NCBI GenBank assembly: GCA_947561715.1
Contig: OX387197.1
Coordinates: forward strand, 4,407,001 to 4,471,000
DNA from: Ascidia mentula
Taxonomy: Eukaryota > Chordata > Ascidiacea > Phlebobranchia > Ascidiidae
DNA length: 64,000 bases
Reading direction: 5' to 3'
This document shows, piece after piece, positions 1 to 32,600 of the stretch. Both the position numbers and the translations under genes were made by a program. A model generated the notes under the pieces. It was not told where the DNA came from. It did no database searches and saw only the letters and a list, made by a program, of their open reading frames with translations. The first letter of the stretch is position 1; each line of letters begins with the position of its first letter.

Positions 1-802
1 GTGCATAAACGTGAATTACCTTTTTGCAAACATTACCAGAGGGTAGCTAATTTAAAAAAATCACCACTATCTCAAAATTTACGACCAAACAAAAGCACGT
101 AAATCAAGCTTTCAAAAAGTATTGGACTTGTTTAAAAACACAGAAGGCCGCCGAAGCCTATACAGTTAAGCGCACACCCTCATTGTAAACACGGTTTAGA
201 GGTGGTCCGACACATACTTGTTTCGATTGATGTTGGTTCAAACATATGGTCCCAAGCTGTTCTTTTCAAAAACAATCTTATACCGTCCAACTATCGAATA
301 AAATCAATCTTATCTTATTCAGCTAAGGGTGGCTATCCTGAATTCAGCGATATCTGGGAAAACTAATCTTTAATCTTATTATGTATGCTATGGAATGAAC
401 TAAAACTTAACTGATTCAGTTTAGGGCTACGCTAGACATACAAAACGAGAGGGGGTTCCCCAGTTTTCTTCCCCAAGGAAATTGAACGGGTTTTTCCCAC
501 GAAAATTCACCGCACGTTTCAAATTATCGCGGGAGCAAAAAGGATTCTATAGAGATCGTATTTTACTGATATATACTTAAAATTACTGAATAATTACAGT
601 AAGTAGCACCCAAACTAATGGCTGTGGTAATAACTAAATAAAGCTGCTCGCAGAAAAGATGCATTACGTGCACTAGTTATGGCGGTAGTATTCTCATTAT
701 GTTTATTCAAATATACAGCATACAAAGTTTTATTGCCATGTTCGCGTTCACGGACTGCGGCAATTGGCTTGACTTTTCCTTCTAAGGCCGTTGAGGTGGA
801 TT
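1..802. other. AT-rich stretch, no gene seen
   Basis: I see no open frame flanked by good splice signals on either strand. The upstream exons expected for the first PARP copy are not recognisable here, so they probably lie to the left of the window. Confidence 0.5.
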
Positions 803-1069
803 AAAAGTGACGTCACTTCCAAAGCAAAAAGCGTAAAAAGACCTGTGCTTCAGGTCGTTCTGATGGAATACGTGGAATCTCTACTGCTTTTGATTACTTT
901 TGCGCTATTCAGCAGTCAATTCTTGACAGATACAGAGATTTAAAAAAAAATTCTAGGGAGCGGAAAGTGGTTTGGCACTTGATTGAAAGTGACGTCACCC
1001 TCAAGGCAAAGAGCGTAAAAAGGCACGAGTTTCAGGTCATTCTGATGAAATACGTGGGACTTCTGTGGC
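803..1069. repeat. Imperfect direct repeat, two units of about 85 bp
   Basis: Units at roughly 803-887 and 985-1069 share the order AAAGTGACGTCAC, a run ending AGCGTAAAAAG, TTTCAGGTC or CTTCAGGTC, and ATTCTGATG followed by AATACGTGG. They are separated by about 97 bp. Each unit carries a perfect GTGACGTCAC palindrome near its start (807-816 and 989-998). It could be two copies of a short mobile or regulatory unit; no open frame runs through it. Confidence 0.7.
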
Positions 1070-1401
1070 GGTGTTAATGCGAAATACTTGTCAAGTAAAA
1101 TATTTTGCAAAATAATGTAACCTGTCATAATATAAACCCAAAAGAATCTCAATTGTATAGTTTAAACCTTGTTGTGAAATACTGCTCAATGTTGCGGTAC
1201 TTGCCAGAATGACAATAGTTGCCATGTTGTATGTCATATTTTGACAGGGTTGTTTCCCGAATAATTCACCTACATTTCAATAGATTCCAGTTTATGTAAT
1301 TTTTATCAGTGTATAAACCCTAATTCTCATATTTTGCAAATGGTTGGGACAGCACTTGTTGCGGATCTAGTGATAAGTCGGAGCGAGATCTGAGAATTCA
1401 A

Positions 1402-1466
1402 GCTCCCGGTGAGGCTTGAACTCACGACCCTGGGCTAACCAGGCCCAACGCTGTACCAGACCTGCA
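1402..1466 (-). repeat. Truncated tRNA-like element (pseudo-tRNA or SINE head)
   Basis: Read on the minus strand, a T-arm with a perfect 5-bp stem (GTGAG/CTCAC) around TTCAAGC is preceded by a 5-bp anticodon stem (TGGGC/GCCCA) with the 7-nt loop CTGGTTA, which would give anticodon GGT. The 3' half of a D-arm (GGTACAGCG) is present. The 5' acceptor strand that should pair with CGGGAGC is missing, so this is not a functional tRNA. The element ends where homology between the two PARP copies begins (about 1455). Confidence 0.6.
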
Positions 1467-1527
1467 TTGTATCGGCATATTGCCACAGGAACACTTTTTG
1501 TCTGACTGAAACTTCAATCGTTGCCAG

Positions 1528-2972
1528 GTATAACGGAGGAAGATGGTGATAGCGCTTCAGAGCAAAGGACGAGTGGGCCCGAAGTTAGATTGAAAACTTC
1601 ACAACTAACAAACATCAGAGAGGGTCGCTTCAACAACGGAGCCACACGTAAATATGATATTGTATGATGTAGTTTACTACTATGGCATATGAACAGTTAT
1701 AGCAACCATATTGGATCAGTGAATCCAAGCTAAACGTATTGAGAGTTTCTGTGTCAAACTGAAAACCTTTTCACGCAGAAACTTACATCACTATCTCCAG
1801 CCAACTTTTTTTAACAGAGACATTCAAATAATCGATTGCTGTAAAAAAACGATGAGCATTTAATCAGGCAAGTTATGATTTCTCGCTTTTTTGCAGATCT
1901 TCCAATTGATTGGGATAAAATGGATGGACAACCTCAAAAACTAGTGTCTTTAAGACATTTTTCATTGGAGTTTAAACGTGTGGTTAGACAAGTTCAAAAC
2001 ACCCACACCTGCCGCGTCATTGACGTAATTAAATATTTGTTGTTTTTATTATGAGCGCTTCGGTTCTTGCTTTATACTCTGAGGAACACTGATAACACGT
2101 GCAAATTACCAGGGTACTATTTGTTTTAGATTGAAAGAGTACAAAATCCCAATCTACACAAACTATTCGAGAACCACAAAATGTTCATTAAAGATCAATT
2201 GGAATCAGAGGGGAATTACAGAATGTTGGTAACAAGAAAACTTTTCCACGGCGTAACCATGAATTCCGTGCAAAACATATGTCAGAACGGTTTCGACAGA
2301 AGCTATCACGGAGCAAACGGTAAAGGATATTTTATGTGCTAAAATCTTATTACCTTCAGCCTGTATAATAGTTGGTTAGAGGGATTTGATTGTACGCTGA
2401 TGATTTATTCGTCTTTTTCGTACATTAATATTATTTGAGAACACTTTTTTATTCGTCCAAGTGCGAGCAAATTTGTGTACTGAAGTTACTACGAAAAATG
2501 CCACGTTCGCATTACTATGTTTACAACTTGCCAAAGTTTTTACAAAATAGATTTTACAAGTTTACAACATGAACTGACTATTTCATTTTACTTGCGACAT
2601 TTTCTTGAGTGTCATGTCTTGTCAGAATGGAATACTAACGTTGGCAAAACAGGAGGCCTTGAGAGAAATGAATTTTCTAGTATATTTAATTACGTAGGTA
2701 CCGAATACGGAAATGGAGTTTATTTCGCTGAAAATGCGAATTACTCCCACAAATACACCAGACCGGAAAGAAGTGGCAAAAGAAAAATGATTTTAGCTGA
2801 AGTGATTACTGGGCATTACTGCGTTGGAAACAATGAAATGAAAGTTGCTCCATTTAAACCAAACGGACAACTTTTTGACAGCGTGGTAAACAATACAAGA
2901 AATCCAACAATATTCGTAGTTTTCCGCGACGCCAGTGCCTATCCTAAGTACATCATCACATATGTAAAATAA
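1528..2972 (+). CDS. PARP14-like mono-ADP-ribosyltransferase, copy 1 (5' end not seen)
   Basis: Four exons are supported by splice signals and phase: 1528-1647, 1897-2024, 2130-2319 and 2698-2972 (stop TAA). Intron phases after the first three are 1, 0 and 1. The product is the C-terminal catalytic domain of the PARP10/14/15 group: LPIDWDKM start, RKLFHG (catalytic His), YGNGVYFA (catalytic Tyr), then NPTIFVVF with Ile at the third position, giving an H-Y-I triad. In this family H-Y-I indicates mono- rather than poly-ADP-ribosylation with NAD+ as donor. The end AYPKYIITYVK matches the usual C-terminus. The first exon begins in phase 1, so at least one exon is missing upstream; it may lie outside the window. 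No macro or WWE domain is visible. No AATAAA was found close to the stop. Confidence 0.85.
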
Positions 2973-4625
2973 CGCCTAAAGATCAAATATAAGTACGAAT
3001 AATTTTTTCCAGTGTACATAGTGCAAAACTTGCAAAAGTGATGTTTAATGATATTTTGGTCGAAATTGTCGGGTTATTCTATCTCAAGTAAATAATCATA
3101 TATGTGAGTTTTCAAATTAGAAAGTTGCATATGGATAAATCCTATTTGTATTTACATTTTCGTTTGCAGTTTGTTGTTCGTTTCATTTCTGGTGAAACTT
3201 ATAAGCCTAACATGTGTGCAATTGCTTACTCTTGGTTTCATGATTGTGGTTAAAGTGATGTGGTTAGTATTTCAAAGGCCAAAGTCCTGTTACGAGATGT
3301 AACCCAAATTGAACCAAGTTTATTTAAGGTTTTATCGGTGTCTATGTTATTTTGACTTGCATAGTTGCAGTCTACTGCGACATAAATCTTACCGAGTCAG
3401 GTGCCCATATGATGTTTAATTCGTTGCAGAAAATCACGCTTTGCCTAAGGATCCCACCCCACCCGGTCGTGCTGGCCAAAAACCTTCTCTGCTCCGAGCA
3501 CATCCAGTGACGTGTTAAACTTCCAACTTCCCTAAGTTTGTAAGGTCCAGCAAAGTAGAAGATGTCAGGCCACCGAGAATTAGTTTAAAAATATTGTGAA
3601 TATGGTACGAATTTACAACGTTCAAATAGTTAATGTTTGGTTCGCAGAGTCGATTACATGTTACTGTTGAGAGAGGTACAAGGCCCAGGAGAAAAGGAAA
3701 GCTCAGATGGGCCAACATAAGTAGCTTTGTCAATATAGACACAGACACTAGCATAGCTGCTATTTACATTTGATATAAGGCTATGCTCGACAAGTGCCGA
3801 AGGGAGTGTGCTTAAGGTTTACCTTATACTTGCCGAATTCAGAAGGTATTTAAAACTTTGTTATGATAAATATCTTTGAAAAACATTAATGTTATATAAA
3901 TGTTAAAATGTACAGTGAAATTGAAAGTGAAATGTATAGTGCGGTCGTCATGCTTGCTCAGCATCTCAATTTACCCCCAGAACTGCGTAAAATCCATCTA
4001 AAGTTAACCATCAGGGTGAACTTCGGGTACACTCGGCACTACCCCAAAACATGCGTAAAAATAGAGGTTGGAACTGCTTAACTTTGACTAACGATTAAAA
4101 GCAACATAATGTTGTAATACTCAAAACATTTTCAGTGAGGAAAAGTTCTGCTTTGTGTTTTGTTGTTTACACCCTTTTGTTCCTTTTTAATGCTGAAAGT
4201 AAGTTTATACAATTAAATTTTATCCTTTTTTTCATTTAAATTTCTGTTAATTCCTTTGTTAGACGTGGGTGAGCATTAGTGAGTCTTTCAATTTTGTTAC
4301 ATAAATTTGGTTCGCGGAAGCCTTTACCTTATTTGTTCACCACGCACAAACTCACGGTGCGCCCATGCGCTGATAACAAGACAAACAATTCCGCACGAAA
4401 CCAAACACATTGACGTACAATGCTACATGCGCATGCCTGGAAAGAGGAAATAAAGTGCTTGTTTGCGCAGAATAACGCAACGCATCTTACCAGCTCTTCT
4501 GCTCTGTCAGTTACAACTAATGTTCTTACCTTGTGGCAGTTGTAAAAACAAACTAAAACATAGATGTATGAATTTAGGTATCAATTCACATCTGACGAAT
4601 AAATGAAGCAGGATATTGTTTTGCA
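2973..4625. other. Spacer between PARP copy 1 and the four-TM exons
   Basis: It should hold the 3' UTR of copy 1 and the promoter of the next gene. A donor-like GTAAGT at about 4199 follows a T-rich open stretch and might end a 5' non-coding exon. I see no coding exon here; the minus-strand frame at 3515-3754 has no recognisable domain. Confidence 0.4.
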
Positions 4626-5365
4626 ATGGAACGCAAGAAACTACTATCAAGAGTGGGAGTTTCTGTTTTTGTGGTTGGATTATTGGCCTATGTTGCTGCT
4701 ACAGTTCTTGCTGTGACAGCGATAACCACATGCCATTGGGTTGACGACAGTTCAAAAGATGTTTCTTTGGGTGTTCTTTATTTTTGCGGTTCAACCGAAA
4801 ATGAAAGAATTCCTGAAGGTGGGAGTGGATATAAAGGAAAGTGTAAGCAATCAATGTTAATTTTTAATTATAAACGTTGACAGAACTTAAAAGTGGTGGA
4901 AGACAGGCGGTGGCTGTAATGCTTCTCTTTGGCATAGCTATTAGTGTCTTCTCTGAAATTGCATTTATTTTGAGCATCAGAAGGGACACTGTCCATGTTC
5001 TACTTTACCATGGCGCGAAGGCCGCAGCGGTTCCTATATGTAAGTATTTGGATTTATTGAGGTAGTAATGCTAAAATACTTAGTGTTGCATCAATTCAGA
5101 AGGTACATTATCAGGTTATAGAGCTACCGACAAAAAAAATTAAAACTGTGTTAACTTTTAAATATTTTTATTATTCCAGCATGTTTCTACACGATTGCAG
5201 TGGCTGTTTTTGCAAGTCCAACAGGTTTGCAAGGCCTCCCGGATACATCTTATCGAGGATGGAGTTTCACAGTAGCGTTTTTTGCATGGGTGTCTTCAAT
5301 AGTTTCTTGTATCTGCTGGTTTGTGTTGATGTGCTTGAAACCATCGTTTCTGCAACAAAATACGG
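4626..5365 (+). CDS. Four-transmembrane claudin/PMP22-like module, probably the N-terminal half of a 4TM-PARP protein
   Basis: Exons read as 4626-4818, 4884-5039 and 5180-5365, all ending in phase 1. The 178 residues form four hydrophobic segments: TM1 about 9-34, TM2 73-94, TM3 109-128, TM4 146-169. The first outer loop has a Trp (TCHWVD) and LGVLYFC, recalling the W-GLW-C signature of claudin, PMP22 and EMP proteins; the second loop Cys is doubtful. The first junction is the weakest. AAG|GTGGGA (exon end 4818) keeps the frame, whereas the better-looking GTAAGC donor at 4843 would create a TAA when joined to the acceptor at 4883. If the phase-1 donor at 5366 (ACGG|GTGACG) is used, the frame continues into the PARP exon at 5731. 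If not, the protein reads on to a stop at 5451 as a separate four-TM protein of about 206 aa. Confidence 0.65.
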
Positions 5366-5459
5366 GTGACGTTGTTTTTTGTTTTACCCGGTCATTCCTG
5401 TGGCTATCTATAGCTTGTTTTCAAAAATCGAGAATCGAACTATATTCTTAAACAAGGAA

Positions 5460-5498
5460 TCCAGACCTGCAGTGTATTGGCATTAGCCACAGGAACAC
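5460..5498 (+). repeat. Segment homologous to 1455-1493 (intron of PARP copy 1)
   Basis: CCAGACCTGCA, then GTGTATTGGCAT and GCCACAGGAACAC, match the sequence upstream of the first PARP exon of copy 1 with few differences. Sequence to the left of 5460 does not match copy 1, so this marks the left boundary of the PARP tandem duplication. About 200 bp at 5499-5700 is present only in this copy. Confidence 0.7.
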
Positions 5499-5730
5499 AA
5501 GACCTGTAATGAACTCCACACTACTCCTGTCTTATTTATTGGCAAATTTAGTAGAAACATTAATATTTTGTTTCTACGACATCCCGAAGAATCATAAAAT
5601 ATGCATTCTTTTGCAAGAAAGTTTCAGCAAAAATTTCTGTCATTTAAAAATATAAACTCGTGCTCACACTCGTATGCCCAGTTGTAACTAATACACTACT
5701 TTTCTTTGACTAAAACTTCAGTCGTCGCAG

Positions 5731-6736
5731 GTATACCGGAGGAAGGTACAAATCGAAGGCCAAGAAGGCCGAGAAGGCCAAGAAGGCCCGCAGTTAGATT
5801 GGAAACGTCACAACTAACAAACAGCACAGAGAGTCACTTCAACAACGATGTTACACGTAAATATGATGCATTTTACCACATATCTGTAGGCAAATAAAGT
5901 AAATCATTGCTTTTATGCAGATCTTCCAATTGATTGGGATAAAATGGATGGACAACCTCAAAAACTAGTGTCTTTAAGACATTTTTCATTGGAGTTTAAA
6001 CGTGTGGTTAGACAAGTTCGAAACACCCACACCTGCCGCGTCATTGACGTAATCAAATATTTGTGTTTTTTTTATTTGAGGTTTTCGGTATTTGCTTTTT
6101 AGTCTGAAGAGTATGGGCAACATTCGTGCATTAACAAAAGAACACTCATTTTAGATTGAAAGAGTGCAAAATGTCATTCTCCACAAACAATTCCAGACCT
6201 ACAAAAACTTTGTTAAAAATCAGTTGGAATCAGAGGGGAACCACAGAATGTTGGTAACAAGAGAACTTTTCCACGGTACAACCAGTGACGCTGTGCAAAA
6301 TATATGCAAGAACGGTTTCGACAGAAGCTACCACGGAGCAAACGGTACATAATATTATAAGTGCTAAAATCGCGTGCATCCAATGTAGAATTCAAACTTT
6401 GGCAAAACAGGTGCCCTTGTTTGAAGAGGAATTAATTTTCTGGTATGTATCAATTACGTAGGTACCGCATACGGAAATGGAGTTTATTTCGCCAAGCAAG
6501 CTAATTACTCCCACTTTTACGCAAAGCCGGAAAGAAGTGGTCAAAGAAGAATGATTTTAGCCGAAGTGATTACAGGACATTACTGTGTTGGAAACAGTAA
6601 AATGAAAGTTGCTCCATTTAAGCCAAACGGAAAACTTTTTGACAGCGTGGTAAACGATATAAGAAATCCAGCAATATTCGTGGTTTTCCGCGACGCCAGT
6701 GCCTATCCAAAATACATAATTACATATGTAAAATAA
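5731..6736 (+). CDS. PARP14-like mono-ADP-ribosyltransferase catalytic exons, copy 2
   Basis: Exons 5731-5856, 5921-6048, 6155-6344 and 6462-6736 (stop TAA) have the same sizes and phases as copy 1 apart from a 6-nt longer first exon. Joined to the three four-TM exons upstream, the model is 1254 nt, a 417-aa protein. In that numbering the catalytic triad is His303 (ELFHGT), Tyr335 (NGVYFA) and Ile398 (NPAIFVVF). The fold should use NAD+ for mono-ADP-ribosylation of proteins or nucleic acids; the substrate is unknown. The first exon encodes a basic, proline-rich linker with four RRP-type units, which would sit on the cytosolic side just after TM4. Copy 2 keeps all three triad positions and has no frameshift, so it looks functional. 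Confidence 0.85.
5754..5789 (+). repeat. 9-bp tandem repeat coding an RRP linker
   Basis: Four in-frame 9-nt units of the type (C/A)GAAGGCC(A/G/C) encode Arg-Arg-Pro four times between the four-TM part and the PARP domain. The same exon of copy 1 has no such repeat. Confidence 0.9.
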
Positions 6737-28994
<22,258 letters not shown>

Positions 28995-29084
28995 ATTGCC
29001 TTCTTGTTGTGGTTGTAATGTTGAGGATAGTCAACTTAGTATTCGCATAAAGGCGTGTGATATAACTAGGGACTATTGATTGCT
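28995..29084 (-). promoter_or_regulatory. GATA 5' UTR with splice acceptor
   Basis: A strong acceptor, TTTTTCTGTTTTGCAG, ends at 29083, giving 88 nt of 5' UTR before the ATG. Either a non-coding exon lies further upstream or this is a spliced-leader trans-splice site, a process common in Ciona. Confidence 0.6.
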
Positions 29085-29642
29085 GCAAAACAGAAAAATA
29101 TCTGATTACAAACCAAAGTAAAGATTTTTGTTGGATCATAAAATCAACTTAATGTCTTTTGGTACAAGTTGTAATTGAGCTGTTGGAATCTACTGCAGGT
29201 TATTGTTGGTTTAGCAAAGGAACAGATAATAACATGCTACAATATGGGCTTTATACGTCATATAAGAATCGAGCCGTCTCTAAACATGCTGGTTACGGAG
29301 CCACTCATTTGCATTGCACGTGGAGCTTGGTGGGAAATATTCCACTAAGAATTTCGCGCCAGAAAACTCCAGTTTCTGCTGACATTGCGTTCCATAGCCG
29401 TTTACCTTGCGACGGAACGACCGAGCAATGTGAGTTCATAACCTTCCATCTCAAGTTTGGCGCGAAATCTCGAAGCTTCGGAACGTAAATAACGAGCGTG
29501 TGTTGTCTGAAACAGACAAGGAAACGCCAACGCGAGATGCTTTCTCCGCGTCTTGGACGCCCATACTTCCGTAGGCGCTGCGTGCTCAAGCCTGGACACT
29601 CTGTCACGCGATATAATGTGGAAGTAGCAGTCACATATTCAC

Positions 29643-29674
29643 AAAATGGCGCGCGTGACGCGTTGTGACGTCAC
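29643..29674. promoter_or_regulatory. YY1-like AAAATGGCG followed by GTGACGTCAC
   Basis: AAAATGGCG at 29643-29651 and a perfect GTGACGTCAC at 29665-29674, within a GC-rich island about 0.6 kb upstream of the GATA 5' UTR. The pairing is typical of housekeeping-type promoters or proximal enhancers; the role is inferred. Confidence 0.4.
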
Positions 29675-32600
29675 ATGCGTTAGTGTTCCGACAGCCAAGC
29701 GCAACGTTGACGCGATGGCTGGCGTCCCCACGGCTGCGCGATTAAATTTTCGCCGCTTCGGCGCGATTCGCAGATCTTGAACACGCGAAGATTGCAGAAC
29801 TGTGGGAAATGAGGGCGTCCCGCGAGATAATGTACGAGAAACGCCATTCAATGTATTGTCATGCGGCGCGATTGATTGAAAGCAACCTACTAACGTACCT
29901 GCATGCCCCATTTCGTTTCACCGGATTGCGGACGAACAAGCGTAGTCAGCTATATTCGGAGCAAGCATAAACGAGATAGGGGATGCAAAATAATCAGATA
30001 ACATACTAATTGTACATCACGTTCGATTTCTTTGAGCAGATTCATGGAGTGAGGTACGACGCCTCCATCCTGTCTTACTCTGTAGTATCACAATTTGGTA
30101 CACATTATTTAGTAATATATGTTTGGTGACCTAAATGTTACCATGGTGGTGATGACATACTTATGATGCTTCGAGCTTAGATGAGCCTAATGTTAAATTC
30201 TTTTGGATTGACAAGCCGCGTCCGTTTCGAATACATAGGGCGGTTTATAAAAATAATTGCACTTTTAAGTGTTGAAAAGTTAAACAAATTAACACCTATC
30301 ATCATCCAAAATACAGATGCAACACAATAATATATGTTTTTGTTTCATTGTGGTTCACCAAACGGTTGAAGTTCTATTTAAAGTTGACATTCAGCGCGCT
30401 AATTTGCAATATAAGATTGTTATCTCGACAAAGAAACTTGTTAACAGGAGATCAAAACGTAAAAGTTAAAATAAATCCATCAACCCACAGCCCCGATATC
30501 GATAAACACAACTTGTCAAAACCCGACAAGTGATATCAGCACTCAATTTGAAAACTTCCTTCATCACCCAGAGTCGCGCACAATACGCATCGACAAAATA
30601 CAATATGGCGGCTGCGACCGCGCCGGCACTTCCGTCGGCGGCGAGATTTCGCTTATCGGACATCGGTCTTATTTTACTTCACCCTGTCCGTGACGTTTGC
30701 GGTATAACCAATACGATTTGATCCGATTGGATTTGACAAGTAGCTTGGAGCGGGATATGACGCTTGGCTGACACCTTGAGATTAATTGAATCATTCTAAG
30801 CTCATCGAAAGTGATCATGGTTTTGAAGCCGCTATATGATGTTTAAACTCGCCCCAAGCAACGTTGACATGCGTGGTTTACGTGTAAATATTAAAACATA
30901 AGGAAGTCGAAGGGCGCAACAAACAAAATTATCACAAAAAAACAATTAGCCAGCCTGGACTTTAGGGTGCACAACTAGTTGACAGCAACTGACATTCTTT
31001 GGCCGCAAAACATATTGACTGCAAATAATGAACATTCTGCCTCATATTTCGGCTACCTTCGACAATATCCTACACAATATTCCCACACAACCTAAGTATG
31101 CTGTATTTGCATTGAAACCGATAGCGCAATATTTTGCAAGCCATTGTTTGTCTGCAGAGCAATTTCCACCCGTATACTCGCGCACCAGCCAACTGTAGAC
31201 TTCCCTTCGACACGAAAAGGCCAACTTCCCAGTTTTGACATTCACGTCCAAAAAAATCGCGAAAGATGCCGAACAAACACTCCTCGCAAATTCATCCGTG
31301 CCCCCTGCGGCACCTTCCTACAGTCAGGGCCTAAATGCGCGCGGCTATCGCGTAGCAAATCGACTGACGAGACCCGGACAGCCACACGGTATCTGTAACC
31401 CTACGCTAAGGAGCTTCGCTCAGCTCGCCGCGGGCAACACTATTTATACTTTTCGCCAATTCGCCTTTCCTCAAACTTGGCATACGTCTGAATATTTTTT
31501 AAGCTTGCTGTGAACAACGAAACAACTGTGTTCTGAAATTGACACACACGCCGGTACTCCGGTTAGCGAATCAACATTCTTCAAAATTAAGCCTTCGCGG
31601 AATACCTAACGCACCTGGAAATATATAATAATCTCCCTGCATTCGTCCCGCAAAATTTGGAAACATCGGGATTTGAGGTCGACCTAGGCGTTAGCATACG
31701 GCGTGCGATGAAGCTCTAATGCCACCACAATCTGTTTGTTGGCCTTCGGAATGGGAGGTGGAAAATGCCCAAATTAAGCTGTTTATTCCACCTCCGCCTT
31801 AAGGCCACTAATCCAAAGCTGCTGTGGCAAAAACCTTTGCCATATATTTTTGCCTCCAAACTGATGATGCTTCACTGACATATCTGGAAACCACTAAACT
31901 TACAGAAATAAGAATATGCCTGAAACCATTCAGGACGCAATTCGCCACAATCAATTTGCACCCCAGCCGTAATTTCCTGTGCAAACTTTCGCGGGTGCTT
32001 GAAACCGAACCTGCGTCGATACGGACAATAACTGCACAACACCAACCCACCTTTAGTGCGACCTATTCGCGAATGGTTCGTAAACCGTAGCGGGCACGGA
32101 AGCAGACACCTGTTTGCTTCGGCGCTCGCAGCCGCCGTCATACGGATGTTTTTTTCCCTTTTTTCCCCGAAAAAGTTTTCGCCCGCTCATGGGACCACAT
32201 TGGGCGCACGTAGCAATGCGTTACGGACGGTTGTTCCGTCTGACAAATGGGAGCCATTTTTCACGTGCGCCGAGGCTGATACACAAAATGAAGTATCCGT
32301 CGCACTGCTTTACTTCTTGATCGTTCAATTGCAAGAGTTTTTATTTTTTTGCCATCACCAAGCAAAGTGCATGTTTCGCAAAATAACCCAAATCATTTAA
32401 AGTTTACCGAAATTTACAAATGTTTAAGACCAAGTGAAATAAAGTAATTCCTACGCGGTGTTGCTCACTTACAGCCTACTCATAATGTTTTTCATCTTGT
32501 ATTGGGTAAACAAAATGTTATCGCAACAAAGCCTTGTTGACTGATCGAACAGTGCGATCTGTTGCGCGATTGCGTCGATAAACACTATTTACGATTCCGG

